From VFZN01 sp963709325 (GTDB lineage: Bacteria; Acidobacteriota; Vicinamibacteria; Vicinamibacterales; UBA2999): 64,000 nt of DNA. Position 1 is the stretch's first letter, and the number at the start of each line of letters is the position of its first letter. The DNA lies in contig CAVPVV010000004.1 in assembly GCA_963709325.1 (NCBI GenBank), positions 372,001-436,000 on the forward strand, given 5' to 3'. Position numbers and translations under genes: made by a program. Below, piece after piece: positions 52,944-62,218 of this stretch. The notes beneath the pieces were generated by a model, which was not told where the DNA came from, did no database searches, and saw only the letters and a list, made by a program, of their open reading frames with translations.

Positions 52944-54004
52944 ATGGCTTCGGCCTCCGGCCGGTGCCGCACCCGGCGCAGGAGCGCAATGCTCGCAAAG
53001 GCCATCCCGGCAAGCACGACGAAGAACGCCCACGCAGGAATCCAGTCCCAGAACCAGTCGACGTAGCGGACGAGGATGAAGAGGGCGAGGGCAACAGCGG
53101 CGAGGGTCGCGCCTCGAGAGTCACTGCCCCTCAGCGCCCGCCAGAGGAGCGCGACCGACAACGGCACGAACGCAACCTGGTAGACGATTTGAGCCGTGCC
53201 CGGCGCAAACGCCAAGAGGCTCAGCCCGGACACGTTCGCGAGCATGAACAACGCGCCCAGCAACAGCACCAGCGCGGTGTGGCGCGCGGCGTTGTCGAAG
53301 CCGTCGCCCAACGGGGCCACGTGACGTGACAAGACGAGCAGCGCGAACGCGGCGCCGGCGAACGGCTCCAGCCGATCGAACAACACCGGCCATGGCACCC
53401 CGCCACCGGCGAAGAAGACGCTCGCCGTCGCAACCACCGATGCCGCCAGCGACAGCGCGAACACCAGCCGGAACCCGTAGCTGACCGCCACCGCGATCCC
53501 GAACGCCGCCGCCGGCCAGAAGAGCAACGGCGAGAGCGGCAAATTGAGGACCCGCGCGATCATGCCCATCGCGAACCAGGCGGTGCCGAGCGCGACCAAC
53601 GCGAACAGGCCCGCCACGTAGCGCGTGCGCTCGCGTTCCGCGGCGAACTGGACGCCGGCGAGCGCGGCAAGCGGAAAGAACGTCAGGAGCGTCACCTGCG
53701 CCGGCAGACCGAGCCGCCCCCAAAACTGGTTGACGAGCGCGCTCACGGCCGCGACGAGCGCCGCCGCGCCGAGCAGTGAGGCGATGCGCATGCCGCGCGA
53801 CAACTGTCCCTCGCGCTCCGATCGATCGATGTCGAAGTCGCGGGCCAGCGAGGCGAGCACCCGCTCGTGGTGCGCGGTGAGCGCGGCCTCTTCTTCAGGT
53901 GATGGACGGAATGCGTCCTCGTCGGCGAGAGTTCGCAATTCGCGCCGGAACGCGCGAATCTGGTCGGCGCGGGCCTGAGCGGCACGCCGGGCGTCACGGG
54001 GCAT
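52940..54004 (-). CDS. DUF2157 family membrane protein
   Basis: A 354-residue protein with a cytoplasmic N-terminal region (about residues 1-72, ending FDIDRSEREGQLSRG) and about ten membrane helices (for example IASLLGAAALVAAVSALVNQ and LAALAGVQFAAERERTRYVA). The C-terminal helices include WFWDWIPAWAFFVVLAGMAF. This fits DUF2157 in length and layout. Function unknown; it forms a coupled pair with the DUF4824 gene. Confidence 0.82.
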   Translation of the reverse strand: MPRDARRAAQARADQIRAFRRELRTLADEDAFRPSPEEEAALTAHHERVLASLARDFDIDRSEREGQLSRGMRIASLLGAAALVAAVSALVNQFWGRLGLPAQVTLLTFFPLAALAGVQFAAERERTRYVAGLFALVALGTAWFAMGMIARVLNLPLSPLLFWPAAAFGIAVAVSYGFRLVFALSLAASVVATASVFFAGGGVPWPVLFDRLEPFAGAAFALLVLSRHVAPLGDGFDNAARHTALVLLLGALFMLANVSGLSLLAFAPGTAQIVYQVAFVPLSVALLWRALRGSDSRGATLAAVALALFILVRYVDWFWDWIPAWAFFVVLAGMAFASIALLRRVRHRPEAEAI

Positions 54005-54033
54005 CGGGGGAATGCTACGTCCCGTTTGCCTGA

Positions 54034-54732
54034 TCAGGACAGCAGCGTGTCGGCGGCCAGTCGACGGGCCTCGTCTTCGGAGCCGAGGACGAGCCAGGCG
54101 CTTCGGACGTCGCGGGCGGCGCGCTCGAGCACGCTGCCAGTCCGAAATCCATCAGAGCCAACCAGCCGCAGCGCCGCATCGACCGCACGTGTCGCGGCGC
54201 CCCCCGCATGGACGAACGCCGCGGCCGCAGACACGCCGGCGCCGCTCGCAGCCGCGTGAACAAGCAACCGCGCGCCGTCCATCTCGGTGGCCGCGTCGGC
54301 GAGCGCCCAGTGCGGCGGCCCGGACGGCTCTCCCGCCGGCCGGTCGCCCCGCAGCCGCGCCGCGTTCAGCGCCTCGGTCAGCGCCGCTCGTCCGATCCCC
54401 AGGCACACGGCGCCGAGCGTGAGGTACTGCCGGTCGCCGGCCTCTTCCTGACGGGGCACTCCGCGCAGGCCGGCGAAATCGCCGCTCGGTCCCCCATCAA
54501 GGCATGCCAGGGCTGCAGCGGTTGCGCTTGCCGCGGCGATCTCCTCGACGGCTACGACGAGCGCCAGCGGATCCGCCTGCTGCAGTCCCACGCCGTCGAG
54601 CGCGGTCTTCACCGAAGCTGGCAGTCTGCCCTGCTCCTCGATCGCCCGCGCCTCGGTCGCGACAATGGTCGTCGCCACCTCACGCGCTCGAGCCTGGATA
54701 TCCTTCTGTTCCGGGGATAGATCGAAAGTCAT
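54034..54732 (-). CDS. shortened acyl-CoA dehydrogenase-like protein, probably without activity
   Basis: 232 residues, against about 380 for the family. The N-terminal helical domain is present (DLSPEQKDIQARAREVATTI) and so are the C-terminal helices (GIGRAALTEALNAARLRGDR, AAAFVHAGGAATRAVDAALR, LVGSDGFRTGSVLERAARDV). The middle beta domain with the substrate and flavin loops is missing. Where the catalytic Glu should stand (YEGTSE-type) it has VLGSEDEARRL, with Leu in its place. It may be a regulatory or structural relative. Its ATG stands directly next to a strong hairpin (54733-54777). The frame is open, so no frame break is implied. Confidence 0.72.
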   Translation of the reverse strand: MTFDLSPEQKDIQARAREVATTIVATEARAIEEQGRLPASVKTALDGVGLQQADPLALVVAVEEIAAASATAAALACLDGGPSGDFAGLRGVPRQEEAGDRQYLTLGAVCLGIGRAALTEALNAARLRGDRPAGEPSGPPHWALADAATEMDGARLLVHAAASGAGVSAAAAFVHAGGAATRAVDAALRLVGSDGFRTGSVLERAARDVRSAWLVLGSEDEARRLAADTLLS

Positions 54733-54777
54733 GGGTATAAGGTTTATTCGGGGCAGGAATAAACCGTGATTATACCC
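54733..54777. promoter_or_regulatory. nested inverted repeat over the start of the ACAD-like gene
   Basis: Outer arms GGGTATAA (54733-54740) and TTATACCC (54770-54777) and inner arms GGTTTATTC (54741-54749) and GAATAAACC (54757-54765) are all perfect; only GTGA (54766-54769) bulges. The loop is 7 bases. On the minus strand TATAAT sits in the outer arm, about 34 bases before the ATG. It is AT-rich in a GC-rich region. It could be an operator, or a hairpin in the leader that hides the start. Confidence 0.6.
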
Positions 54778-54789
54778 GGCGCGAATGCC

Positions 54790-55284
54790 TCACCGTGAAC
54801 CGGCGACGCGAGCGAACGCGGGTCGCAGCCGCGCCGCCGTTTGCGCAATCTCCTCCGGAAGCACGCGCACGTCACCGACGACGGTCATGAAGTTCGTATC
54901 GCCTGTCCACCGGGGCACCAGGTGCGTGTGGAGGTGGTCGGCGACGCCGGCGCCGGCCGGCTTCCCAAGGTTCATCCCGACGTTGATGCCCTGGGGCGCG
55001 TATTCGTCGGTGAGGACCTGGGCGGCGGCCTGGGTCAGTTCGGCCATCACGATCAGCTCGTCGCGCGTCAGCGCGGTGAGGTCCGCGACGTGGCGGCGCG
55101 GGACGATGAGCAGGTGACCGGAGTTGTAGGGGAAGAGATTGAGGATCACGAACGCGAGCGGCGTCTCGTGCACGATCAGCGCGGCCGCTTCCTCGGAGCG
55201 TTGTGCTGCGCAGAACACGCACTCGCTCGTATCGCGGCTGCCGGTCACGTAGGCATAGCGCCACGAGGCATAGAGCCGATCCAC
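54790..55284 (-). CDS. HIT family hydrolase/transferase
   Basis: A 164-residue nucleotide-binding protein. The histidine triad is H117-L-H119-T-H121-L in DHLHTHLVPRW, and NMGLNLGKP-like INVGMNLGKPAGAG lies before it. Two Cys residues (C22 and C25 in SECVFCA) suggest a zinc site as in the AP4A-hydrolase/galactose uridylyltransferase-like branch. The substrate is unknown, probably a dinucleoside polyphosphate or adenylated compound. GTG start. It lies between the IHF/HU gene and the hairpin on the same strand. Confidence 0.9.
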   Translation of the reverse strand: MDRLYASWRYAYVTGSRDTSECVFCAAQRSEEAAALIVHETPLAFVILNLFPYNSGHLLIVPRRHVADLTALTRDELIVMAELTQAAAQVLTDEYAPQGINVGMNLGKPAGAGVADHLHTHLVPRWTGDTNFMTVVGDVRVLPEEIAQTAARLRPAFARVAGSR

Positions 55285-55303
55285 GAGGATCCCTGGGAGA
55301 CGG

Positions 55304-55633
55304 CTACTCGGCAGCCTCGGGGGACATCGGCGCGCCGTCGTCCACCGGACCGTCGGGGTCCTGGTTGATCAGGTCCTTCAGTTCCTTGCCCGGCTTGAAG
55401 TACGGAACGCTCTTGGGCGGGACGTCCACCTTGTCACCGGTCTTCGGATTCCGGCCCTTGCGCGGCTCGCGCTTGCGAAGGCGGAAGCTGCCGAACCCGC
55501 GAAGCTCGATCTTCTCGCCGCGGTGCAGAGCGTCGATGATGCTCTGAAACACGGTGTCGACGATCACCTCGGAATGCTTCTTGGTGAGGTCCGAGACGCG
55601 CGAGACTTCTTCGACGAGTTCCGCTTTCGTCAT
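55304..55633 (-). CDS. HU/IHF family DNA-binding protein
   Basis: A 109-residue nucleoid protein that bends DNA. The dimer helices TKAELVEEVSRVSDLTKKH, IIDALHRGEKIELRGFGSF and the arm RKGRNPKTGDKVDVPPKSV (with the conserved Pro that intercalates) and FKPGKELKDL are normal for the IHF beta/HU branch. The C-terminal extension is acidic. rpsA upstream and cmk beyond it keep the classic cmk-rpsA-ihfB order. The gap before it carries an inverted repeat. Confidence 0.92.
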   Translation of the reverse strand: MTKAELVEEVSRVSDLTKKHSEVIVDTVFQSIIDALHRGEKIELRGFGSFRLRKREPRKGRNPKTGDKVDVPPKSVPYFKPGKELKDLINQDPDGPVDDGAPMSPEAAE

Positions 55634-55638
55634 AGAAA

Positions 55639-55716
55639 CAGGCTCTAGGCTTTAGGCTCCAGGCTTCAGACCCAAAGCTCTTCCTAGAGCTTCAGAGTCC
55701 AGAGCCTAGAGCCTAT
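55639..55716. repeat. intergenic inverted repeat, CAGGCTCTAGGCTTCAGG family (copy 2)
   Basis: AGGCTCTAGGCT at 55640-55651 pairs perfectly with AGCCTAGAGCCT at 55703-55714, with further imperfect TTTAGGCTCCAGGCTTCAG units between. It fills the gap between rpsA and the HU/IHF gene (both minus strand) and is related to the repeat at 10536-10612. Confidence 0.75.
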
Positions 55717-55719
55717 TGC

Positions 55720-57504
<1,785 letters not shown>

Positions 57505-57583
57505 TGCGGTGCGCGTCCTCCTGACTTGCAGATTTGCCGGTCGACTTTGGGGAGCGGGGGCCGGCGCCCCGCGTAACCAATAG

Positions 57584-57612
57584 ACCTTACGCTACTTAGC
57601 GTCAACTGTCAA
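57584..57612 (-). promoter_or_regulatory. rpsA promoter with internal palindrome
   Basis: On the minus strand TTGACA (57612-57607) and TAAGGT (57589-57584) are 17 bases apart. Inside the spacer ACGCTA-CT-TAGCGT (57589-57602) is a perfect 6-base inverted repeat, a possible operator or protein site. Confidence 0.45.
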
Positions 57613-57631
57613 GGAGCCGAAAGGAAGCGCC

Positions 57632-58513
57632 ATGGCCAAGAAGAAGGCTGCCAGGCCCGCCAGGAAGGCCGCCACGACCGCCAGGAAAGCCGTTCGGAAG
57701 GTCTCGAAGGCCGCAGCCGGCGCGAGAGCCGCCGCCACCAAGGCGATGAAGGGCGCCCGGAAGCAGGCGACGCGCAGGGTCGCCGGCGTGAAAGCCGCCG
57801 CCACCAGGGCCGTAAAGGGAGCCCGAAAGCAAGCGACGCGCAGGGTGGCTGCCGCCAAGGCGACGGCCACCAAGCTGGTGAAGCGGGCCACGGGCAAAGC
57901 CACCGGGATGGCCAAGAAGGCCAAGGCGGCGGCTCGGAAGCTGGCCGCATCGCGCAAGGCCAACGTGGCCGTACGGAAGGTCAAGCGGAAGGCACCTGTT
58001 CGAAAGGCGGCCCGCAAGGCCGGCGCCACCAGACCGATTCCGAAGCCGGTTTCCAGGCCCGTCGCGACGCCAGTGGTCGCGCAGAACCCGGCACCGAAAG
58101 TGTCGGCCAGAAAAGCGGCTCCGGCCAAGAAGCCCAACCTCGACCGCCCGCGCCGTACGGTTGCCGAGATTCACGGCGTGCCGTCGAGCCTGGACATGGA
58201 TCGCGCGGCCTCGGCCGTTCGGACCGGCCGGGCCGAGCTCGCGCACAAGATTCAGGAGCACACCAGCACCAGCCCCGCGCTCACGGCTGGTGATGTCGAT
58301 GCGGACTGGGCCGCCGCCGAGTCGGTCGGCGACGAGGCGCCGGGGGGTGACAACCCGACCCCCGATCAGGACGTGGTTGAGGAGATCGGCCGGGCCCTCG
58401 GCGTCGAGTACGACGATGACGAGGAGTTGCAGGGCGGAGACGAAATTGCCGAACGCGACCGCCATCGCTGGGAACTCGACCCGGGATCGTCGGACGACTT
58501 CGAAGAGCGCTGA
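57632..58513 (+). CDS. histone H1-like tail joined to a DUF6335 domain
   Basis: A 293-residue protein. Residues 1 to about 140 are almost only Lys, Ala, Arg and Thr, with tandem near-repeats of about 19 residues (for example ATRAVKGARKQATRRVA), like histone-H1-type bacterial DNA-binding tails (AlgP, HctA-like). Residues from about 150 are a different, acidic domain: RRTVAEIHGVPSSLD, GEDAPGGDNPTPDQDVVEEI-type (DEAPGGDNPTPDQDVVEEIG) and RWELDPGSSDDF, matching DUF6335 as I know it. The combination suggests a nucleoid or chromatin-like regulator. Ribosome site AAAGGAAG precedes the ATG. Convergent with cmk, divergent from rpsA. Confidence 0.82.
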   Translation: MAKKKAARPARKAATTARKAVRKVSKAAAGARAAATKAMKGARKQATRRVAGVKAAATRAVKGARKQATRRVAAAKATATKLVKRATGKATGMAKKAKAAARKLAASRKANVAVRKVKRKAPVRKAARKAGATRPIPKPVSRPVATPVVAQNPAPKVSARKAAPAKKPNLDRPRRTVAEIHGVPSSLDMDRAASAVRTGRAELAHKIQEHTSTSPALTAGDVDADWAAAESVGDEAPGGDNPTPDQDVVEEIGRALGVEYDDDEELQGGDEIAERDRHRWELDPGSSDDFEER

Positions 58514-58530
58514 GCGTCCGACGACCGCGT

Positions 58531-58725
58531 CCATTGACGATCGGCGACTGACGATTGAGGATTTATTGGCGATCCGGTGATTGGTGGATTGCGCCATTCA
58601 ATTGACGAATCAGGCATTGGATCAATGAGTCATTGGTTCAATGACTCAATCTCCAATTGAATGCCGCAATCTCAAATCATGAATCGTCAATGAATCGTCA
58701 ATCCCCAATCCTCAATCGGCAATGG
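58531..58725. repeat. nested quasi-palindrome between the H1-like gene and cmk
   Basis: About 195 bases, most outside both genes, AT-richer than the surroundings. The nested arms are CCATTG/CAATGG (58531-58536, 58720-58725), GATTGAGGAT/ATCCTCAATC (58553-58562, 58708-58717), CATTCAATTG/CAATTGAATG (58595-58604, 58654-58663) and GAGTCATTG/CAATGACTC (58627-58635, 58639-58647), all perfect and all centred near 58632. The right end holds the cmk stop. It could form a cruciform or act as a terminator for both genes. No gene is seen in it. Confidence 0.8.
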
Positions 58726-59386
58726 ACGCGGCGCCTCGGGCCTTGACGATAGCCAGAACGCGCTCGAACACTTCCTCGGCGCCCATCCCGGTAGTGTCGA
58801 CATAGACAGCGTCGGGCGCGGCGTGGAGCGGCGCGACGGTGCGCGTCGAGTCGCTCTGGTCGCGCGCGGCCATGGCGGTCTGCACGCTTCCCACATCCGT
58901 CCGATTGCCGGTGTGCGCGGGGTCGCTGGCCCGCCGCCTGGCGCGCTCCTCGGCCGAGGCATCCAGATAGACCTTCACATCGGCGTTCGGGAAGACCACG
59001 GTGCCGATGTCGCGGCCTTCCATCACGACTCCTCCACCGGCCCCGAGCAATCGCTGGCGCGCGACCAGTGCCGCCCGCACCCGTGGCAGCCGCGCAACCC
59101 GCGCCGCTGATTGATCGATCTCGGGCGTCCGGATCGCACGCGTCACATCATGCCCGTCGATCGAGAACCGGCCGTCCTCCTGCGTGATCGCCGATGTCTC
59201 CGCCAACGTCGCGATCGCGTCTTCGTCGTCCAGCGCATGGCCCAATTCGTGGGCGCGCCACGCGACCGCGCGGTACATCGCGCCGGTGTCTACGTGACGG
59301 TAGCCGAGCGCTTCGGCAAGGCGCCGCGCGAGCGTGCCCTTGCCCGAGCCGGACGGGCCATCGATGGCGATGATGAACGGAGCCAC
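58712..59386 (-). CDS. cmk: cytidylate kinase
   Basis: Phosphorylates CMP and dCMP with ATP. The 224-residue product has the P loop GPSGSGKGT at residues 10-18, YRHVDTGAMYRAVAW with the CMP-binding Asp, the NMP insert (FSIDGHDVTRAIRTPEI) and GRDIGTVVFPNADVKVYLDA with the LID region ERARRRASDPAH. GTG start. The order cmk-rpsA-HU/IHF is conserved in many bacteria, here interrupted by the H1-like gene on the other strand. Confidence 0.95.
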   Translation of the reverse strand: MAPFIIAIDGPSGSGKGTLARRLAEALGYRHVDTGAMYRAVAWRAHELGHALDDEDAIATLAETSAITQEDGRFSIDGHDVTRAIRTPEIDQSAARVARLPRVRAALVARQRLLGAGGGVVMEGRDIGTVVFPNADVKVYLDASAEERARRRASDPAHTGNRTDVGSVQTAMAARDQSDSTRTVAPLHAAPDAVYVDTTGMGAEEVFERVLAIVKARGAASIAD

Positions 59387-59397
59387 AACAGCCCGTC

Positions 59398-59407
59398 AGT
59401 GTAACAT
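59398..59407. promoter_or_regulatory. overlapping divergent -10 elements for cmk and the hydrolase
   Basis: On the minus strand TGTTACACT (TACACT at 59403-59398) is an extended -10 eleven bases before the cmk GTG. On the plus strand TAACAT (59402-59407) is six bases before the hydrolase GTG. The two share bases, so transcription in both directions may compete, and both leaders would be very short. Confidence 0.4.
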
Positions 59408-59413
59408 CGGGAC

Positions 59414-60622
59414 GTGCCCCGCCCCGTGCGATGGCTGCTCGGAGCCGCGGTCCTCGCCGGCGCGCTCGGCTTCGTCGCACTTCCATACGTCGACGCGGCA
59501 GCGTTCATCGCCAGAGCCGCGGATCTGCCAGGTGCGCCGAAGCTGCTGGCAGAGTGGCGAGCGAGCCCGGTCGATCCAACCGAGGACATCCGCATCCCGA
59601 CCCGGTCCGGCGAGATTGCCGCTCGCGTCTATCGTCCCGCGCACGGCTTCTGGCGTGCGATCGTCCTCATACCCGGCGTCCATCGCGATGGCATCGACGA
59701 AGCGCGCCTGGTCGGGCTCGCCAACGATCTGGCGGCGACCGGCTTCGGCGTCGTGACCGTCGCATCACCAGATCTCCAGCGGTTTCGGATCACGCCGGCA
59801 GTCACCGACGTGATCGAAGACGCGATCTACTGGGTGAGCGAGCAACGCGAGTTGGCGCCGGACGGTAAGCTCGGCGTTCTCGGCGTGAGCTTCTCGGGCG
59901 GGCTGTCGATCGTCGCGGCCGGACGGGACCGGATCAAGGATCGCCTCGCATTCATCGTCTCATTCGGTGGTCACGGCAACCTTGCACGGGTGATGCATTA
60001 CCTCACATCGGGCGAAGTCGTCGGAGATCTGACAGCGGCTCGCCGCAGCCAGGTCGTTCAGGGCGCCGAGCACGTCGAGGTGCACCCTCCGCATGATTAC
60101 GGCGTCGCGGTCGTGCTGCTGACATTGGCCGGCGACCTCGTTCCGCCCGAACAGGTCGGTCCGCTCTCGACCGGCATCGAAGGGTTTCTCCTCGCCTCGT
60201 CGCTCGACATGGTGGACAAGCCGCGCGCCGCCGCTGAGTTCGAGCGCATGCGCCACTACGCCGAGACGCTGCCGGAGCCGGCCGCAACCCTGATGCGCGA
60301 CGTCAACAACAGGAACGTCAAGGATCTGGGCGCCCGCCTGCTGCCGGTGGCGGACCGGCTCGTCGATCATCCGGCGATGCCGGCGCTGTCACCCGAACGG
60401 GCGCCGTCGCCGCCCCGTGCTCCCGTCTACTTGCTGCACGGCGCCGACGACAACGTGATCCCGTCGATCGAGACGGTGCTGCTGGGCGAGTATCTCAACG
60501 GGCGAACGCCAGTGGTCGGCCTCTTGAGCGGGTTGATTACGCATGCCGAAGTGAATCGGGCGCCGACCGCGGCTGAAGTGTGGCACCTCGCCTCGTTCTG
60601 GCGCCAGGCGTTCGCAAATTGA
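59414..60622 (+). CDS. alpha/beta hydrolase-fold protein, membrane-anchored
   Basis: A 402-residue protein with an N-terminal hydrophobic anchor (WLLGAAVLAGALGFVALPYV). The alpha/beta-hydrolase core has the oxyanion region VLIPGVHRDG and the nucleophile Ser161 in LGVSFSGGLS. The acid and base candidates are Asp in LLHGADDNVIPS and His in SGLITHAEVN. No known esterase or peptidase family fits clearly. GTG start with a -10-like TAACAT only six bases upstream. The RluB-like gene follows after nine bases. Confidence 0.78.
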   Translation: MPRPVRWLLGAAVLAGALGFVALPYVDAAAFIARAADLPGAPKLLAEWRASPVDPTEDIRIPTRSGEIAARVYRPAHGFWRAIVLIPGVHRDGIDEARLVGLANDLAATGFGVVTVASPDLQRFRITPAVTDVIEDAIYWVSEQRELAPDGKLGVLGVSFSGGLSIVAAGRDRIKDRLAFIVSFGGHGNLARVMHYLTSGEVVGDLTAARRSQVVQGAEHVEVHPPHDYGVAVVLLTLAGDLVPPEQVGPLSTGIEGFLLASSLDMVDKPRAAAEFERMRHYAETLPEPAATLMRDVNNRNVKDLGARLLPVADRLVDHPAMPALSPERAPSPPRAPVYLLHGADDNVIPSIETVLLGEYLNGRTPVVGLLSGLITHAEVNRAPTAAEVWHLASFWRQAFAN

Positions 60623-60631
60623 CAGGGCAAC

Positions 60632-61450
60632 GTGGGAACTGAAAGACCCGCAGGCGTTCGGCTGCAGAAGATTCTCTCGGCCGCGGGCGTCGCCTCCCGC
60701 CGCACGTCGGAGCAGCTCATTCTCGATGGCCGCGTCAGCGTCAACGGCGAGGTCGTCCGCGAGCTCGGGTCGCGCGCCGATCCGAGCCGCGACGACATCC
60801 GCGTCGACGGCCGCCGTATCCCGACTGACGTCCAGCATCGCTACATCGCGCTGTACAAGCCTCGCGGCTACGTGACGACCCGGAAAGATCCCGAGGGACG
60901 ACCGACGGTGCTGGACCTGCTCGGCCGCGGCGTCGGCTACATCTACCCGGTCGGCCGATTGGATTACGACAGCGAAGGGCTGCTGCTCCTCACCACCGAC
61001 GGCGAGCTCTCCGACAAGCTCACACACCCCAGGCACGAAATCGAGCGAGTCTACGACGCGATCGTCGCAGGCGCGCCTGACGATGCGGCGCTGGAGAAGT
61101 TGCGGCGAGGCGTGTTCATCGACGGCCGTCGGACGGCGCCAGCCGAGGTGAGGCGGGGCGCCACAGTCAAGTCCGGGCAGCCGACCACCAGGCTGACGAT
61201 CTCGCTTCGCGAAGGGCGCAACCGGCAGGTACGAAAGATGTGCCAGGCGGTCGGCCATCCCGTGCGCGCCCTCACGCGCGTCCGAATGGGAAGCATCACA
61301 TTGGGGAGACTGAGGCCCGGGGAGTGGCGCGAATTAGGGACCGAGGAGGTTGCCGCGCTGAAGCGCGGCGCTGACTCGGCGCAGGCGCGGCTTCGCGGCG
61401 TGGGCGGCGCTTCGCGCCGTAGGCGCACGTCGAGCGTGGGTAGGCACTGA
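60632..61450 (+). CDS. pseudouridine synthase, RluB/RsuA family
   Basis: Isomerises uridine to pseudouridine in rRNA. The 272-residue product has an N-terminal S4 RNA-binding domain (LQKILSAAGVASRRTSEQLI, DGRVSVNGEVV) and the catalytic domain with YPVGRLDYDSEGLLLLT (catalytic Asp) and EGRNRQVRKMCQAVGHPV. The C-terminal tail is basic. The target (RluB: U2605; RsuA: U516) cannot be decided. GTG start. scpB converges on it with 14 bases between. Confidence 0.92.
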   Translation: MGTERPAGVRLQKILSAAGVASRRTSEQLILDGRVSVNGEVVRELGSRADPSRDDIRVDGRRIPTDVQHRYIALYKPRGYVTTRKDPEGRPTVLDLLGRGVGYIYPVGRLDYDSEGLLLLTTDGELSDKLTHPRHEIERVYDAIVAGAPDDAALEKLRRGVFIDGRRTAPAEVRRGATVKSGQPTTRLTISLREGRNRQVRKMCQAVGHPVRALTRVRMGSITLGRLRPGEWRELGTEEVAALKRGADSAQARLRGVGGASRRRRTSSVGRH

Positions 61451-61464
61451 AGATTCCGAAATCG

Positions 61465-62218
61465 TCAGCCCTCTTCGCCTTCCGCGGCCTCGTCGCCGCC
61501 TTCGTCGAGTGGCAGCATCTCCTCCGCCACCGTCCGCTCCATCAGCACCGTGGGCGGCTCGAAGCCGAGCTGCTGCGCCATGTCCTCGATCTTCGGCAGG
61601 TCGCCGAGGTCCTTCAGACCGAAGCGGATGAGAAACTCCTTCGTCGTCCCGTAGAGGAACGGCCGGCCGATCACGTTCTTGCGCCCGACGATCTTGATCA
61701 GGTGCCGCTCGAGCAGCGTCGAGAGGACACCGGACGTGTTGACGCCGCGGATCTCGCCGATTTCCGCCTGCGTGATCGGCTGCTTGTAGGCGATCACCGA
61801 CAGGGTCTCGAGCGCGGCCACCGACAGCTTCTGCGCCGACCGCTCGTGGAACAGGCGCCGGACCCATTCGTGCAGTTCGGGCCGGGTGGTGATCTGGAAG
61901 CCGCCGGCCACTTCCACGACGTGCAGTCCGGCGCGGGACGACATAGTCCTGCTGCACCGCCTCCACTGCCGCAAGCACGTCTTCCTTCGGCTCGTCGGAG
62001 AGCAGCCGCAACAGCATCTTCGGTGTGAGCGGCTCCGGCGAAGCGAAGATCAAGGCCTCGACGATCGCCCGCAGCTGCTCGGCAGCGAGGCGCGGCACCT
62101 CTTCGGCGTTGAGCGTCTCGGCGATGTCGGCCGCCGGCTCTGCGACGACCTCCTCGACGGCACCGTCTTCGGTTGGATCGCCGGTGACGGGCGGATCGGG
62201 CTGTTCTACGTCGCTCAT
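61465..62218 (-). CDS. scpB: segregation and condensation protein B, reading frame broken once
   Basis: Winged-helix partner of ScpA in the SMC complex. The N-terminal part (MSDVEQPDPPVTG..., AEQLRAIVEALIFASPEPLT, MLLRLLSDEPKEDVLAAVEA) is read in one frame; the rest (GLHVVEVAGGFQITTRPELH, ALETLSVIAYKQPITQAEIG, LLERHLIKIVGRKNVIGRPF) in another. The sequence holds one extra base near 61942 (754 = 3 x 251 + 1); without it the protein would be about 250 residues. Motifs are intact, so an error is more likely than decay. The ATG overlaps the scpA stop. Confidence 0.88.
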
